A stretch of DNA of 64,000 nt, taken from the NCBI GenBank assembly GCA_027483505.1, contig JAIXUP010000048.1, positions 1 through 64,000 of the forward strand. Direction: 5' to 3'. Position numbers and translations under genes: made by a program. The notes under the pieces are model-generated. The model was not told the origin of the DNA. It saw nothing but the letters and a program-made list of their open reading frames with translations, and made no database searches. Shown here one piece after another: positions 16,649-26,038 of the stretch (its first letter is position 1; the number at the start of each line of letters is the position of its first letter). This stretch comes from Hyphomicrobiales bacterium (GTDB taxonomy: Bacteria; Pseudomonadota; Alphaproteobacteria; Rhizobiales; Beijerinckiaceae).

Positions 16649-17989
16649 ATGAGCAGGATCGTGGACCGCCCATCGCGGCGATTTGTTGTTGCCGGCGCTG
16701 CAGCCGGTCTGGCTGCGCCGTTTCTGATGCGCCATGAGGCGCTCGGGCAGTCGAGCTTCAACTGGAAGCGGTTTGACGGCACCAAGCTTGACGTGCTGCT
16801 GGTAAAGAATCCGCGATCCGACCTTTTGCAGGCGCATGAGAAGGAATTCACCGCGCTGACCGGCATCCAGGTCTCGTCGGAGCAGATCCCCGAACAGCAG
16901 CAGCGCCAGAAGGCGATGATCGAGTTCACCTCCGGCCGGCCGACCTTCGATGTCAGCATGCTGGCGCTCCATGTGCAGAAGCGGCTGGCCGCCAAGGGCA
17001 GATGGCTTGAGGACCTGCGGCCTTATCTGGCGGACGCCTCGCTGACCTCTCCGGAATTCGACTATGCCGATTTCGCCGAAGGCGCGGTCGGATTCGGCCG
17101 GCAGGCTGACGGTTCCGTCGACACGCTGCCCCATTTCATCGATTTCTGGATGGTCTACTACAACAAGGAGATGTTCCAGCAGAAGGGCATCACCTATCCC
17201 AAGACGATGGACGAAATGTTCGCCGCCGCCCAGAAGCTGAACGACCCCTCGAAGGGCGTCGCCGGCTTCGTCTCGCGCGGCTTGAAGAACGCCAACATCC
17301 CGGTCTGGACCTCATGGATGCTGGGTCAGGGCATGGAGACGGTGTCTGCGACGGGCCAGCTCCAGACCGACACGCCCGAGGCCATCTGGGCCGGCGAAAT
17401 GTACAAGAGGATGAACCGCGAGGTCGCGCCCCCCGGGACGGTCGGCTTCAACTGGAACGAGTGCCAGACGACCTTCATGCAGGGCCGCGCGGCGATGTGG
17501 CTCGACGGCATCGGTTTCGCCACGCCGCTCGAAGACCCGACCAAATCCCGCATCGTCGGCAAGGTCGGTTACGGTGTGACGCCGCCGGGACCAAAGGGGC
17601 ATCATTCCGCGCTGTTCGGCGACGGGTTGGGCATTTCGCGCACGTCGACCAAAAAGCAGGCCGCGTGGCTGTACATGCAGTTCATGTGCAACAAGGGCAA
17701 CCAGCTCGCCATGCTGAAGGCGGGCGCCGGCTCGCCCGGGCGCTCCTCGGCCTTGGCCAATCCGGATGCGCAGGTCGGCTCGCGCTTCTCGAAGGAGTAT
17801 TTCGAGTGCCTGGCGGCATCGGGCAAGATCGCCCGCGCCGGTCTGCCGCAGATCATTCCGGTCACGGAGTTCCGCGACGTGTTCGGCGTCGGCCTGACCA
17901 ACACGCTGTCTGGCGCCGATGTGGCCACCGAACTGCGCAAGGCCACGGAAGCCTTCAAGCCCGTGCTCGAAAAGTCCGAGCAGGGCTGA
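16649..17989 (+). CDS. Sugar ABC transporter solute-binding protein, Tat-type signal
   Basis: The 446-residue family 1 binding protein begins with a twin-arginine motif (SRRFVVAGAAAGLAAP), so it is probably exported folded by Tat. Later segments (EFTALTGIQVSSEQIPEQQQRQK, IDFWMVYYNKEMF, FMQGRAAMWLDG) are typical of oligosaccharide-binding proteins. GGGGGAGA precedes the start. It heads an operon with two permeases and no ATPase. A hairpin lies just after its stop. Confidence 0.92.
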   Translation: MSRIVDRPSRRFVVAGAAAGLAAPFLMRHEALGQSSFNWKRFDGTKLDVLLVKNPRSDLLQAHEKEFTALTGIQVSSEQIPEQQQRQKAMIEFTSGRPTFDVSMLALHVQKRLAAKGRWLEDLRPYLADASLTSPEFDYADFAEGAVGFGRQADGSVDTLPHFIDFWMVYYNKEMFQQKGITYPKTMDEMFAAAQKLNDPSKGVAGFVSRGLKNANIPVWTSWMLGQGMETVSATGQLQTDTPEAIWAGEMYKRMNREVAPPGTVGFNWNECQTTFMQGRAAMWLDGIGFATPLEDPTKSRIVGKVGYGVTPPGPKGHHSALFGDGLGISRTSTKKQAAWLYMQFMCNKGNQLAMLKAGAGSPGRSSALANPDAQVGSRFSKEYFECLAASGKIARAGLPQIIPVTEFRDVFGVGLTNTLSGADVATELRKATEAFKPVLEKSEQG

Positions 17990-17991
17990 GG

Positions 17992-18037
17992 GCAGCCGCT
18001 GCACCAGTCCCGGGGCTCTCGCTCCGGGGCCGGCTGC
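17992..18037 (+). terminator. Intercistronic hairpin after second sugar-binding-protein gene
   Basis: GCAGCCG (17992-17998) and CGGCTGC (18031-18037) form the outer stem, and CCCGG (18009-18013) with CCGGG (18024-18028) can form an inner one. It begins 3 bp after the binding-protein stop and ends 13 bp before the permease start. There is no T-run, so partial attenuation or mRNA protection is more likely than full termination. Confidence 0.5.
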
Positions 18038-18050
18038 GCGCGATCAACGG

Positions 18051-18968
18051 ATGACAGACAAAGCCTTGCCAGAAACCGAGCCGACCCATGGCGGCGGGAC
18101 GCATCTTGCGCCGCGCCGGTACTTCCTGTTCGCGTTGCCGGCGCTGCTGCTGATGGCGGCCGTGATCATCTCGCCTTGGCTGTTCACGCTCGTCATGTCG
18201 GTGATGGAGTTCAAGGTCGGCGGCGCGATCAATTTTGTCGGGCTCGGAAACTTCACCAAGCTGGCTTCGGATTCGCGTTTCCTTGAATCGGTGGGCCGCA
18301 CCTTCTGGTTCACCGTGCTCGCCGTCGTGTTCCCGATCGGGCTCGGCACGGCAGCAGCGGTGGTGTTCCATCGCCAGTTCCCGTTCCGGGGTCTGCTCAG
18401 GACCATCTTCATCATGCCGATGATGGCGACGCCGGTGGCGGTGGCGCTGGTCTGGACCATGATGTTCCACCCGCAGCTCGGGGTGCTGAACTATCTGCTG
18501 TCACTGATCGGCCTTCCGCCCTTCGCCTGGGTCTATGATCCGAACACGGTGATCATCACCCTGGTCCTGGTCGAGGTCTGGCACTGGACGCCGCTGGTGA
18601 TGCTGATCGTGCTCGGCGGCATGGCGGCGCTGCCGACCGACCCATACGATTCCGCCACGATCGACGGCGCCAGCGACTGGCAGATGTTCCGCTTCATCAC
18701 CTTGCCGCTGATCCTGCCCTATATCATGGTTGCGGTGGTGATCCGCACCATCGACGCCCTGAAGGTATTCGACACGATCTTCGTGATCACGCAGGGCGGG
18801 CCGGGCACGGCGTCGGAGACGCTGAACATCTTCCTGTATCTGCAGGCTTTCCAGTTCTACAATCTGGGCTACGCCTCGGCGGTGGTGATGGTCTTCTTCG
18901 TCATCATCGTCGCCCTGTCGCTCCTGCTGCTCTACATGCGCCAGCGCCTGAAGTGGAACGCCGCATGA
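18051..18968 (+). CDS. Sugar ABC transporter permease, MalF type
   Basis: The 305-residue inner membrane protein has six hydrophobic segments (the first FLFALPALLLMAAVIISPWLF) and an ATPase-contacting EAA-type loop (DSATIDGASDWQMFRFITLP). The segment VFDTIFVITQGGPGTASETL is the usual end of the channel domain in this family. The start at 18051 follows the intercistronic hairpin. It overlaps the next permease by ATGA. Confidence 0.93.
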   Translation: MTDKALPETEPTHGGGTHLAPRRYFLFALPALLLMAAVIISPWLFTLVMSVMEFKVGGAINFVGLGNFTKLASDSRFLESVGRTFWFTVLAVVFPIGLGTAAAVVFHRQFPFRGLLRTIFIMPMMATPVAVALVWTMMFHPQLGVLNYLLSLIGLPPFAWVYDPNTVIITLVLVEVWHWTPLVMLIVLGGMAALPTDPYDSATIDGASDWQMFRFITLPLILPYIMVAVVIRTIDALKVFDTIFVITQGGPGTASETLNIFLYLQAFQFYNLGYASAVVMVFFVIIVALSLLLLYMRQRLKWNAA

Positions 18969-19798
18969 GCAACCGCATCAAGTCCGGCGGCATCTGGCGC
19001 AACATCGGCTTTGGCCTGTCGGTCTTTGCCCTGGTCTCGCCCGCGATCCTCGTGTTCCTGTGGATGATTTCGCTGTCGCTCAAGAACGAGCTCGACAACA
19101 CGGCCTATCCGCCGGTGTTCATCCCGAACCCGCCGACCTTCGCCAATTACATCGAGGTCTTCGAGAAGAACAACTTCCTGCTCTATTTCTGGAACTCGCT
19201 GCTGGTAACGGGCGGGGCGGTGCTGATCGGGCTTCTGGTCGGCGTGCCGGCCGGCTATGGCATCGCCCGCTCGAAGGCCTACCGCACCGCCGTGATGATC
19301 CTGATCGCGCGCATGACGCCGGCGCTGTCCTATCTGATCCCGCTGTTCCTGCTGTTCCAGATCGTTGGCCTGATCGGCAGCATCTGGGCCCTGCTGATCA
19401 CCCATCTGGTGATCACGGTGCCGATCATCGTCTGGGTGATGATCGGCTATTTCGAGGGCATTCCGCAGGAACTGGAAGACGCCGCCTATGTCGATGGCGC
19501 GACCCTGTGGCAGAGCTTCCGCTACATCGCCCTGCCGCTCGCCAGGCCGGGGATGATGGTGGGCGCCATCCTCGCCTTCATCTTCTCGTGGAACAATTTC
19601 GTGTTCTCGGTCGTGCTCGGCGGCAAGAACAGCCGCACGCTGCCGTCCGCCGTCTATAACTCTCTGACCTTCGAACAGATATCCTGGGGCCCGCTGGCGG
19701 CGGCGGCGCTGCTGGTGACGCTGCCGGTGATCCTGATGACGATCGCGGCGCAGCGCGAGATCGTGGCCGGGTTGTCCGCCGGCGGCCTCAAGGACTGA
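18965..19798 (+). CDS. Sugar ABC transporter permease, MalG type
   Basis: The 277-residue inner membrane protein has six hydrophobic segments and the loop EDAAYVDGATLWQSFRYIALP. It completes the channel with the preceding permease, to which it is coupled by ATGA. The operon ends here: the next gene is on the opposite strand, with only 5 bp between stop codons. No ATPase gene follows, so the energising subunit must be encoded elsewhere. Confidence 0.93.
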   Translation: MSNRIKSGGIWRNIGFGLSVFALVSPAILVFLWMISLSLKNELDNTAYPPVFIPNPPTFANYIEVFEKNNFLLYFWNSLLVTGGAVLIGLLVGVPAGYGIARSKAYRTAVMILIARMTPALSYLIPLFLLFQIVGLIGSIWALLITHLVITVPIIVWVMIGYFEGIPQELEDAAYVDGATLWQSFRYIALPLARPGMMVGAILAFIFSWNNFVFSVVLGGKNSRTLPSAVYNSLTFEQISWGPLAAAALLVTLPVILMTIAAQREIVAGLSAGGLKD

Positions 19799-19803
19799 GC
19801 GCC

Positions 19804-21483
19804 TCAGCCCTGGCGGTGGTCGCTGATGTTGAGCACCGCGTCGATCAATTCGCGCGTGTAGGGGTTACTTGCGTCGCGGAAGATCGTCTCGTTCGAGCCG
19901 ATCTCGACGATCTTGCCGAGCCTGAGCACGACGATCCGCTCGCACATCATGCGCACGACATTGAGGTCGTGGCTGACGAAGAGCAGACTGAGCCCATCCT
20001 GCCGGCGCAGGCTGTCGAGCAACTGCAGGATGATGGCCTGCACGGAGACATCGAGCGCCGCCGTCGGCTCGTCGAGGATCAGCAGGCGCGGGCGGCAGGC
20101 AATGGCGCGGGCGATGCCGACGCGCGCCTTCTGGCCGCCGGAGAGTTGATGCGGAAAGCGCTCCAGCAGGTCCAGCGGCAGCCCGGTCCGGGTCGCGCAT
20201 TCACGCACGCGGGCGGTTAGTGCCGCACCGTCCTTCATGGCCAGGAGGCGACGCAGCGGGTGGGCGATGCACTCGAAGGCATTGTAGCGCGGGTTGAGGC
20301 TCTCGGTCGGGTCCTGGAAGACGATCTGGATGTCCTTGCGTACCGGCGAAGCGTGGAAGCTCCGCGCCGGCTGGCCGCCGATGGACTGGCCATCGAACAG
20401 GATCTGGCCCTCCGACGCGTCGATCAGGCGGCAGACGAGCCGGGAGATCGTGCTTTTGCCCGACCCTGATTCGCCGACAAGCCCGAGGCTCTCACCGGCC
20501 GCAATCTGGAATGACACGTCATCGACGGCGACCACGCCCCGGTCATAGCGCTTGACGAGGTTCTGAACCTCGAGGAGCGGCGGCGTGCCGGGGGTAGGTT
20601 TGGAATCGGTGTCATCCCCGGCGCGCGTGGCGCGGGGGTTGACACCTTCACCAGGCGCGAGGTCCGCAATCGTCGAGGTCGCCGTGGGCGAGGCGGCCAC
20701 CAGCCGCTTGGTGTAGGGGTGCGCGGGCTGGCTGAACAGTGTGCGGGGTGTAGCCTCCTCCACAACCTTGCCCTGCTCCATGACCATCACGCGCTGGCAA
20801 TAGCGGGCCGCGAGGCCAAGATCATGGGTGATCAGGATCATCGACATGCCGCGCTCGGTGATGATCCGGGCGACCAGATCCATCACCGTCTTCTGGGTCG
20901 TGACATCAAGTCCGGTCGTTGGCTCGTCGGCGATCAGGAGCGATGGTTTGCCGGCGATCGCCATGGCGATCATCACCCGCTGGCACATGCCGCCGGAGAG
21001 TTCATGCGGATAGGCGTCAAGCCGCTGCTCGGGATCGCGGATCAGAACAGACTTCAGCAACTCCAGGGCGCGCCTGCGCCCTTCGCCGGCGGACACCTGC
21101 TCATGCGCATTGATGGCGTCAGCCAATTGCAGGCCGACTGTGCGGATCGGGTTGAGCGCGGCGCGCGGGTTCTGGAAGATCATCGAGACGGCAGCGCCGT
21201 GCAGGCTGCGCAGCTGGCTGGAGCTGGCGCGCGTGATGTCCTGCCCGCGAAACCTGATATGCCCGCCGGTGATGCGGCCCGAGGCTTCCAGCAGGCGCGT
21301 CACCGCAAAGGCGGTCACGGATTTGCCTGAGCCACTCTCGCCGACTACGCCGAGCGTCTCGCCCTCTGCGACGTTGAGCGATACCCCTCGCACAGCCTTG
21401 ACGATGCCGTTACGGGTCGAAAAATCGACATGCAGATCGTCGACCGCCAGAAGCGGCGGCGCAGGCATAAGTCCAGCGGTCAT
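19804..21483 (-). CDS. Dipeptide-type ABC transporter, fused double ATP-binding protein (DppD-DppF)
   Basis: The 559-residue cytoplasmic protein carries two complete ABC ATPase domains. Domain 1 (about 10-260) has Walker A GESGSGKS, signature LSGGMCQRV and Walker B LLIADEP. Domain 2 (about 300-555) has [17 protein letters not shown] and LLILDEP. Such fusions (GsiA/YejF type) power oligopeptide-type importers. It is last in the operon, overlapping the DppC gene by ATGA. It might also serve the neighbouring transporter at 29184-32614, which lacks ATPases; that is inference. Confidence 0.93.
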   Translation of the reverse strand: MTAGLMPAPPLLAVDDLHVDFSTRNGIVKAVRGVSLNVAEGETLGVVGESGSGKSVTAFAVTRLLEASGRITGGHIRFRGQDITRASSSQLRSLHGAAVSMIFQNPRAALNPIRTVGLQLADAINAHEQVSAGEGRRRALELLKSVLIRDPEQRLDAYPHELSGGMCQRVMIAMAIAGKPSLLIADEPTTGLDVTTQKTVMDLVARIITERGMSMILITHDLGLAARYCQRVMVMEQGKVVEEATPRTLFSQPAHPYTKRLVAASPTATSTIADLAPGEGVNPRATRAGDDTDSKPTPGTPPLLEVQNLVKRYDRGVVAVDDVSFQIAAGESLGLVGESGSGKSTISRLVCRLIDASEGQILFDGQSIGGQPARSFHASPVRKDIQIVFQDPTESLNPRYNAFECIAHPLRRLLAMKDGAALTARVRECATRTGLPLDLLERFPHQLSGGQKARVGIARAIACRPRLLILDEPTAALDVSVQAIILQLLDSLRRQDGLSLLFVSHDLNVVRMMCERIVVLRLGKIVEIGSNETIFRDASNPYTRELIDAVLNISDHRQG

Positions 21484-22340
21484 GTGCGCATGCGCGGATC
21501 GAGAATATCGCGCAATCCGTCACCCAGAAGATTGAAGCACAGCACCGTCAGCATCAGCGCGAGGCCCGGAAACGCCACCAGCCACCACTTGCCGGTGGCG
21601 ATGAAACGCGCGCCTTCGGCTACCATGATGCCCCATTCGGGCGTCGGCGGCTTGACGCCGAGGCCGATGAAGGAGAGGCCCGCCGCGTTGAGGATGGCCC
21701 AGCCAAGGTTGAGCGAGACCTGTACCGCCATGGCCGGCAGGACGTTGGGCAGCAGGAAGCGCAGGATCACCGAGAGGTGGCTGTCTCCCGAAGCCCGCGC
21801 CGCCTCGACCCAACCGGCGTTGCGCCGCACGTTCACTTCGGCGCGTGCGAAGCGGATGTAGAAGGGCAGGTTGATGATGGCGGTGGCGATGACGATGTTC
21901 TCGACACGGTTGCCCAGCGCCGCAACCATGGCCATGGCCAGCACGAAGAGCGGAAAGGCCATCAGGATGTCGACGAAGCGGCCGACATAGCGGTCGATGC
22001 GCCCGCCCATGTAGCCGCATATCGCGCCGATCACCGCGCCCATTGCAAAGGACAGGCTGACGGCCGACAGCGCGATGGCGAGGTCAAGCCGCGCCGCCAC
22101 GACAAGCCGGCTGAAGACATCGCGACCAAGTTGGTCGGTACCGGCCCAGTGCTGGGCGCTGGGCGGCTTCAAGGCATTGGCGACGTTGGAGGCGATCGGA
22201 TCGTACGGCACGATCGACGGGCCGATGATCGCCAGCAGGCACAGGATGAAGGCCCCTGCCGCGGCAACCGCCGTTACCGGATTGCCCCGCAGGACCCAGA
22301 CCGTGTGGCGCAAGGTGGCGGAGGAGCCGAGGAACGTCAT
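21480..22340 (-). CDS. Dipeptide-type ABC transporter permease, DppC family
   Basis: The 286-residue inner membrane protein has the DppC pattern: an N-terminal membrane segment, HWAGTDQLGRDVFSRL, and an EAA loop (VEAARASGDSHLSVILRFLLPN). It ends in NLLGDGLRDILDPR, a family hallmark. The ATG at 22340 overlaps the DppB stop by ATGA, and the gene overlaps the ATPase start likewise, so translation of the whole block is coupled. Confidence 0.93.
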   Translation of the reverse strand: MTFLGSSATLRHTVWVLRGNPVTAVAAAGAFILCLLAIIGPSIVPYDPIASNVANALKPPSAQHWAGTDQLGRDVFSRLVVAARLDLAIALSAVSLSFAMGAVIGAICGYMGGRIDRYVGRFVDILMAFPLFVLAMAMVAALGNRVENIVIATAIINLPFYIRFARAEVNVRRNAGWVEAARASGDSHLSVILRFLLPNVLPAMAVQVSLNLGWAILNAAGLSFIGLGVKPPTPEWGIMVAEGARFIATGKWWLVAFPGLALMLTVLCFNLLGDGLRDILDPRMRT

Positions 22341-23365
22341 TCGACCGACACCCGCGGATCGGCGATGCCATAGAGCACATCGACAGTCAGGTTCACGAAG
22401 ACGAAGATCGCGGCCATCAGCAGCACGAAGCCCTGCACCGGGGCGTAATCGGACGAGAGCAGCGCGTCGAGCGCGTAGGAGGCCACGCCGGGCCAGGAGA
22501 ACACCTTCTCCACCAGCACATTCGCGCCGAGCATGGTCGAGAAGACGATGCCGGCGATGGTCAGCACGGGCAGGATGGCGTTGCGCAGAGCGTAGGTGAC
22601 GATGATCTTGCGGCTGGACAGGCCGAGCGACTTCGCCGTGCGGATGAAATCGCTGCCGAGCGAGGCCAGCATCGAGGCGCGGGTCATGCGGGCCAGCGGC
22701 GCCACCACGAACAACGCCATTGTCAGCGCCGGCAGCACCAGTTGCCGGGCCGCCGCGCTCCAGCCCTCCCAATCTCCCGCGAGCGCGAAATCGATCAGCA
22801 GGAAGCCGGTGATGCGGGGCGGCTGCGACAGGAAGATGTCGATCCGTCCCGTCGGATCGGGCGCGAGGCCGAGCAGGTAGTAGAAGACGTAGATCAGCAA
22901 AAGGCCCGAGACGAAGGTCGGCACGCAGACGCCGAGCGCGCAGATGAAACGGACCAGATGATCGACCGCCGAGCCCGGCCTCAAGGCCGCGGCAATGCCC
23001 AGCGGAACGGCCGTGAGCAGCGCGATCAGCAGGGCTGTGAGGGTCAACTCCAGCGAGGCGGGCAGGCGGTTGCGCAGGTCGGCCAGGACCGGCTGCCCGG
23101 TGGTCAGCGAGCGCCCGAGATTGCCCTGCGACAGATCACCGAGATAGAGCAGCAGTTGCTGCGGCACCGGCTTGTCGAGCCCCATCTGCTTGCGGATCAT
23201 GGCGATTTCCTCGGGGCCGGCCTGCGGTCCCGAGGCGAAGAACACCGCCGGATCGCCCGGCAGCACGCGCATCAGCAGGAAGGTGAAGACCACGACGCCA
23301 AACAGGGCGGGGAGCGACGAGATGAAGCGCCGCCCTGCGCGCGTTGCCGTGGCCCCGAGTTTCAC
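22337..23365 (-). CDS. Dipeptide-type ABC transporter permease, DppB family
   Basis: The 342-residue inner membrane protein begins with the DppB-like segment FISSLPALFGVVVFTFLLMR, LPGDP, and carries NLGRSLTTGQPV, the EAA-type loop (IRTAKSLGLSSRKIIVTYALRN) and LVEKVFSWPGVASYA. These are typical of the family. The start is GTG, 10 bp after the binding-protein stop, without a strong ribosome site. It pairs with the DppC permease downstream. Confidence 0.92.
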   Translation of the reverse strand: MKLGATATRAGRRFISSLPALFGVVVFTFLLMRVLPGDPAVFFASGPQAGPEEIAMIRKQMGLDKPVPQQLLLYLGDLSQGNLGRSLTTGQPVLADLRNRLPASLELTLTALLIALLTAVPLGIAAALRPGSAVDHLVRFICALGVCVPTFVSGLLLIYVFYYLLGLAPDPTGRIDIFLSQPPRITGFLLIDFALAGDWEGWSAAARQLVLPALTMALFVVAPLARMTRASMLASLGSDFIRTAKSLGLSSRKIIVTYALRNAILPVLTIAGIVFSTMLGANVLVEKVFSWPGVASYALDALLSSDYAPVQGFVLLMAAIFVFVNLTVDVLYGIADPRVSVE

Positions 23366-23375
23366 CGACCCGCGC

Positions 23376-24980
23376 TCACTTGCGGCTCAGATCGCGGAAA
23401 TCGATCTGGCGATGGAACTGGTAGGTGTAGCCCTCGATGCTCGGCGCCATCACGGCGTCCTGCGAGGGCTGCCAGAGCGGGATCTGCGGCATCAACTCGT
23501 AGTGCATGGTGTTGAGCTGCAGCCCGTAGGCCGCATACTTCGCCTTATCGCCCTCGAAACGGGCGGCCTGCGCCAGTTCTGTCAATTTGGGATCGTTGAG
23601 CGAGGAGTAGTTCCAGCGGATCGGGCCGATGTAGAAGTTGCGGTAGAAGTAGTCCATCGAGGGTAGCCAGGCGACAATCCCTTCGGTGAAGAACGGAACC
23701 TTCTTCTCGTTGATCAGGGTCGACATCTGCGCATCGGGCAGCTTCTGGATGTCGACCTTGATGCCGATTTTCTCCAGGGACTCCTTCAGCAGCGCCGCCA
23801 TGGGCTCTGCCGTGCCGGCCTGTCCGACGTTGAAGCTGAATGTGGTCGAGAAGCCATCCGGGAACCCGGCTTCTGTCAGCAGGCGCTTGGCTTCGGCAAG
23901 GTTGGTCTTCAGCGGCTGCACGATCGGGAACGTGTCGCCGGTCGGCGCCTTGCCATCGGCCCAGGTCGCGCCGTACAGCCGCTTGCCGCGCTCGAACAGC
24001 GCCGCCTTGAACATGTCCTCATAGGGCAGCGCCGCCGCGATGGCCCGGCGTACGCCGACCTTGTCGAAGGGCGGCATCTGGTTGTTGAACGAGACGAAGG
24101 TTATGGCGTTGTACTGCGGCGTCGAGATGACCTTCAGCTTGCCCTTCCTTTCGAGATCGGCCGCATCCACGGCCTGAAGGTCGATGACGATGTCCGCGTC
24201 GCCTCGCTCGACGAGGTTGGCGCGGGTTGACGCTTCCGGGATGGTCTGCGTGATGATCCGCTTGAAGTGGGCCTGGCTGTTGCCGGGACCGCGCTTCCAG
24301 TCCTCGTTGCGGCGCAGGATTGTGGTCTCGCCGGCCTTGAAGCTCTCGATGATGTAGGCGCCGGACCCGGCCGTGTTGGCCTTCAGCCACTCCTGCGCCC
24401 AGGGATCCTCGGCGGTGGCCTTCGACTTGGCCAGCCTGGAGTTGAAGATCACAGGGTACACAGTGGCAAGGTTGGGCAGCGCCAGCTTGTCGGGCTGGGG
24501 CAACGTCAGTTCGACGGTGTGGGTATCGACGATGCGAAACTGATCCGCCTTGGTGATCGAGCCGGTCAGCAACTGGCCGGCTGCCAGCGAGCGCGCCGTC
24601 ACGGCGCGATCCATCGACCACTTCACGTCCTCGGCCGTGACCGGCGTGCCATCGTGGAACTTCGCGTCCTTGCGGAGGTGGAAGGTGATCTTGAGCCCGT
24701 CCGGGCTGACGTCGAACCGCTCGGCCAGTTCGCCACGGATGGTGTCGAGATCGAACACCCAATTGCCGTCAAGCTGCTTGCGGCCGAACGAGACCAACCG
24801 GTCATAGGTCAGCAGGCTCAGCCCGAAGGCCTCGCGGGTGGAACCCGGCATGTTGGGGTCCAATGTGTTGATCGACGCGCCCGTGACATGGCGCAGCGTT
24901 TCAGCGCGGGTCTGGGCCAAGGCCGGGAGCGCCGCCGATGCGAGAAACAGCGACAGAAGCGCGGTCCTGTGGAATGTCAT
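23376..24980 (-). CDS. Dipeptide-type ABC transporter solute-binding protein
   Basis: The 534-residue family 5 binding protein has a Sec signal peptide (LLSLFLASAALPALAQ, cut after AQ) and the family pattern INTLDPNMPGSTRE, DGLKITFHLRKDAKFHDGTPVTAEDVKWS. Such proteins bind peptides, opines or other amino-acid derivatives. The start at 24980 has GAGGGAAG upstream. Given the amidohydrolase upstream in the operon, an N-acylated or carbamoylated amino acid is a possible ligand. Confidence 0.92.
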   Translation of the reverse strand: MTFHRTALLSLFLASAALPALAQTRAETLRHVTGASINTLDPNMPGSTREAFGLSLLTYDRLVSFGRKQLDGNWVFDLDTIRGELAERFDVSPDGLKITFHLRKDAKFHDGTPVTAEDVKWSMDRAVTARSLAAGQLLTGSITKADQFRIVDTHTVELTLPQPDKLALPNLATVYPVIFNSRLAKSKATAEDPWAQEWLKANTAGSGAYIIESFKAGETTILRRNEDWKRGPGNSQAHFKRIITQTIPEASTRANLVERGDADIVIDLQAVDAADLERKGKLKVISTPQYNAITFVSFNNQMPPFDKVGVRRAIAAALPYEDMFKAALFERGKRLYGATWADGKAPTGDTFPIVQPLKTNLAEAKRLLTEAGFPDGFSTTFSFNVGQAGTAEPMAALLKESLEKIGIKVDIQKLPDAQMSTLINEKKVPFFTEGIVAWLPSMDYFYRNFYIGPIRWNYSSLNDPKLTELAQAARFEGDKAKYAAYGLQLNTMHYELMPQIPLWQPSQDAVMAPSIEGYTYQFHRQIDFRDLSRK

Positions 24981-25060
24981 GGTGATCTTCCCTCTTTTCT
25001 TGAAGCCTGCCTGGTGAGTTTCACGTGTCAGGCCTGTGTTAGCAAGGCCCATGCCATGGT

Positions 25061-26038
25061 TCAGCCGCCGGACGGTGTTGACCGCCGCCGGACGGCGAGA
25101 TCGGCGACGGCCGCGGCCATGTCGAAGCGCGCGCGCCAGCCCACATCCGCGGCAATCGCGGCAGCCGACATGGGCGCGCGGTCGACCGGCCCGAACAGGT
25201 CGATGGTGGGTGCTTCCCCCGGCCCGGCGAGGCGGCAGATCGCCCCCGGCATGTCCTTCGCCAGCGCCTGCCCGAAGTCGAGCACAGAGAAGGCCTGGCC
25301 GGTCGAGATGTTGTAGATCGGGCGCGCCAGGGTCCGCGCGCCGCCCAGGGCCAGAACAGCCTCGGCGATGTCGGTGGCGTAGGTCCAGTCGCGCAATCCG
25401 GGACGCGGCAGCAGCGCCGCTCCGCCCCGATCGAGCGTGGTCAGGACCTGATACAGCGGGCTGAGCGTATCCCTGACGCCGGTGTCGTGCTCGAACGGGC
25501 CGAAGACGCCGCTCAGACGGGCGCTGACCACATCCAGCCCCCAGAGCTTGCCAAGCCGCGCTGCAACGCGTTCGCTGGTGAACTTGGTGATGCCGTAGAG
25601 CGCGAGCGGGTCGGCCGGCATCTCCTCCGTCAGGATGCTGGCCCGTTCACCCTCGGCGCCATAGGCGGCGGCGGAACTGAGATTGATGACGCGCCGCGCG
25701 CCCGCATCGCGCGCCGCCTCGAGCATGGCGACCTGCGCCACCAGATTGATGGACAGGATCGTGGCCGCGTCGGCAGCCTCGCGCTCCGGCCCTGCGGTGA
25801 TGGCCGCGCCCATGATGACGAGGTCGGTCCCGCGCGGAACCGCGGCCTTCACGGCGGCGCTGTCGCGGACATCGCCGGCGACAAGGCGCAGCGAGCCCCT
25901 GGCCGCGCGAAGCGCCGCCATCGCCTCCGGATGCGGTTCGCGGCGATCGAACAGCGTGACGCTGTCGCCGCGCGCCAATGCCGCCGCCGCGATGTTCAGA
26001 CCAACAAAGCCCGCCCCGCCGAAGATGACGATGTTCAT
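25061..26038 (-). CDS. NAD-dependent epimerase/dehydratase family protein (extended SDR)
   Basis: The 325-residue protein starts with a Rossmann motif (IVIFGGAGFVGLNIA) and has the catalytic tyrosine/lysine pair in LYGITKFTSER, preceded by the serine-rich segment INLSSAAAYG. This is the extended SDR fold of sugar-nucleotide epimerases and related enzymes. It overlaps the flavin reductase gene by ATGA and precedes the binding-protein gene by 80 bp. Its substrate in this amino-acid-type operon is unclear. Confidence 0.88.
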   Translation of the reverse strand: MNIVIFGGAGFVGLNIAAAALARGDSVTLFDRREPHPEAMAALRAARGSLRLVAGDVRDSAAVKAAVPRGTDLVIMGAAITAGPEREAADAATILSINLVAQVAMLEAARDAGARRVINLSSAAAYGAEGERASILTEEMPADPLALYGITKFTSERVAARLGKLWGLDVVSARLSGVFGPFEHDTGVRDTLSPLYQVLTTLDRGGAALLPRPGLRDWTYATDIAEAVLALGGARTLARPIYNISTGQAFSVLDFGQALAKDMPGAICRLAGPGEAPTIDLFGPVDRAPMSAAAIAADVGWRARFDMAAAVADLAVRRRSTPSGG

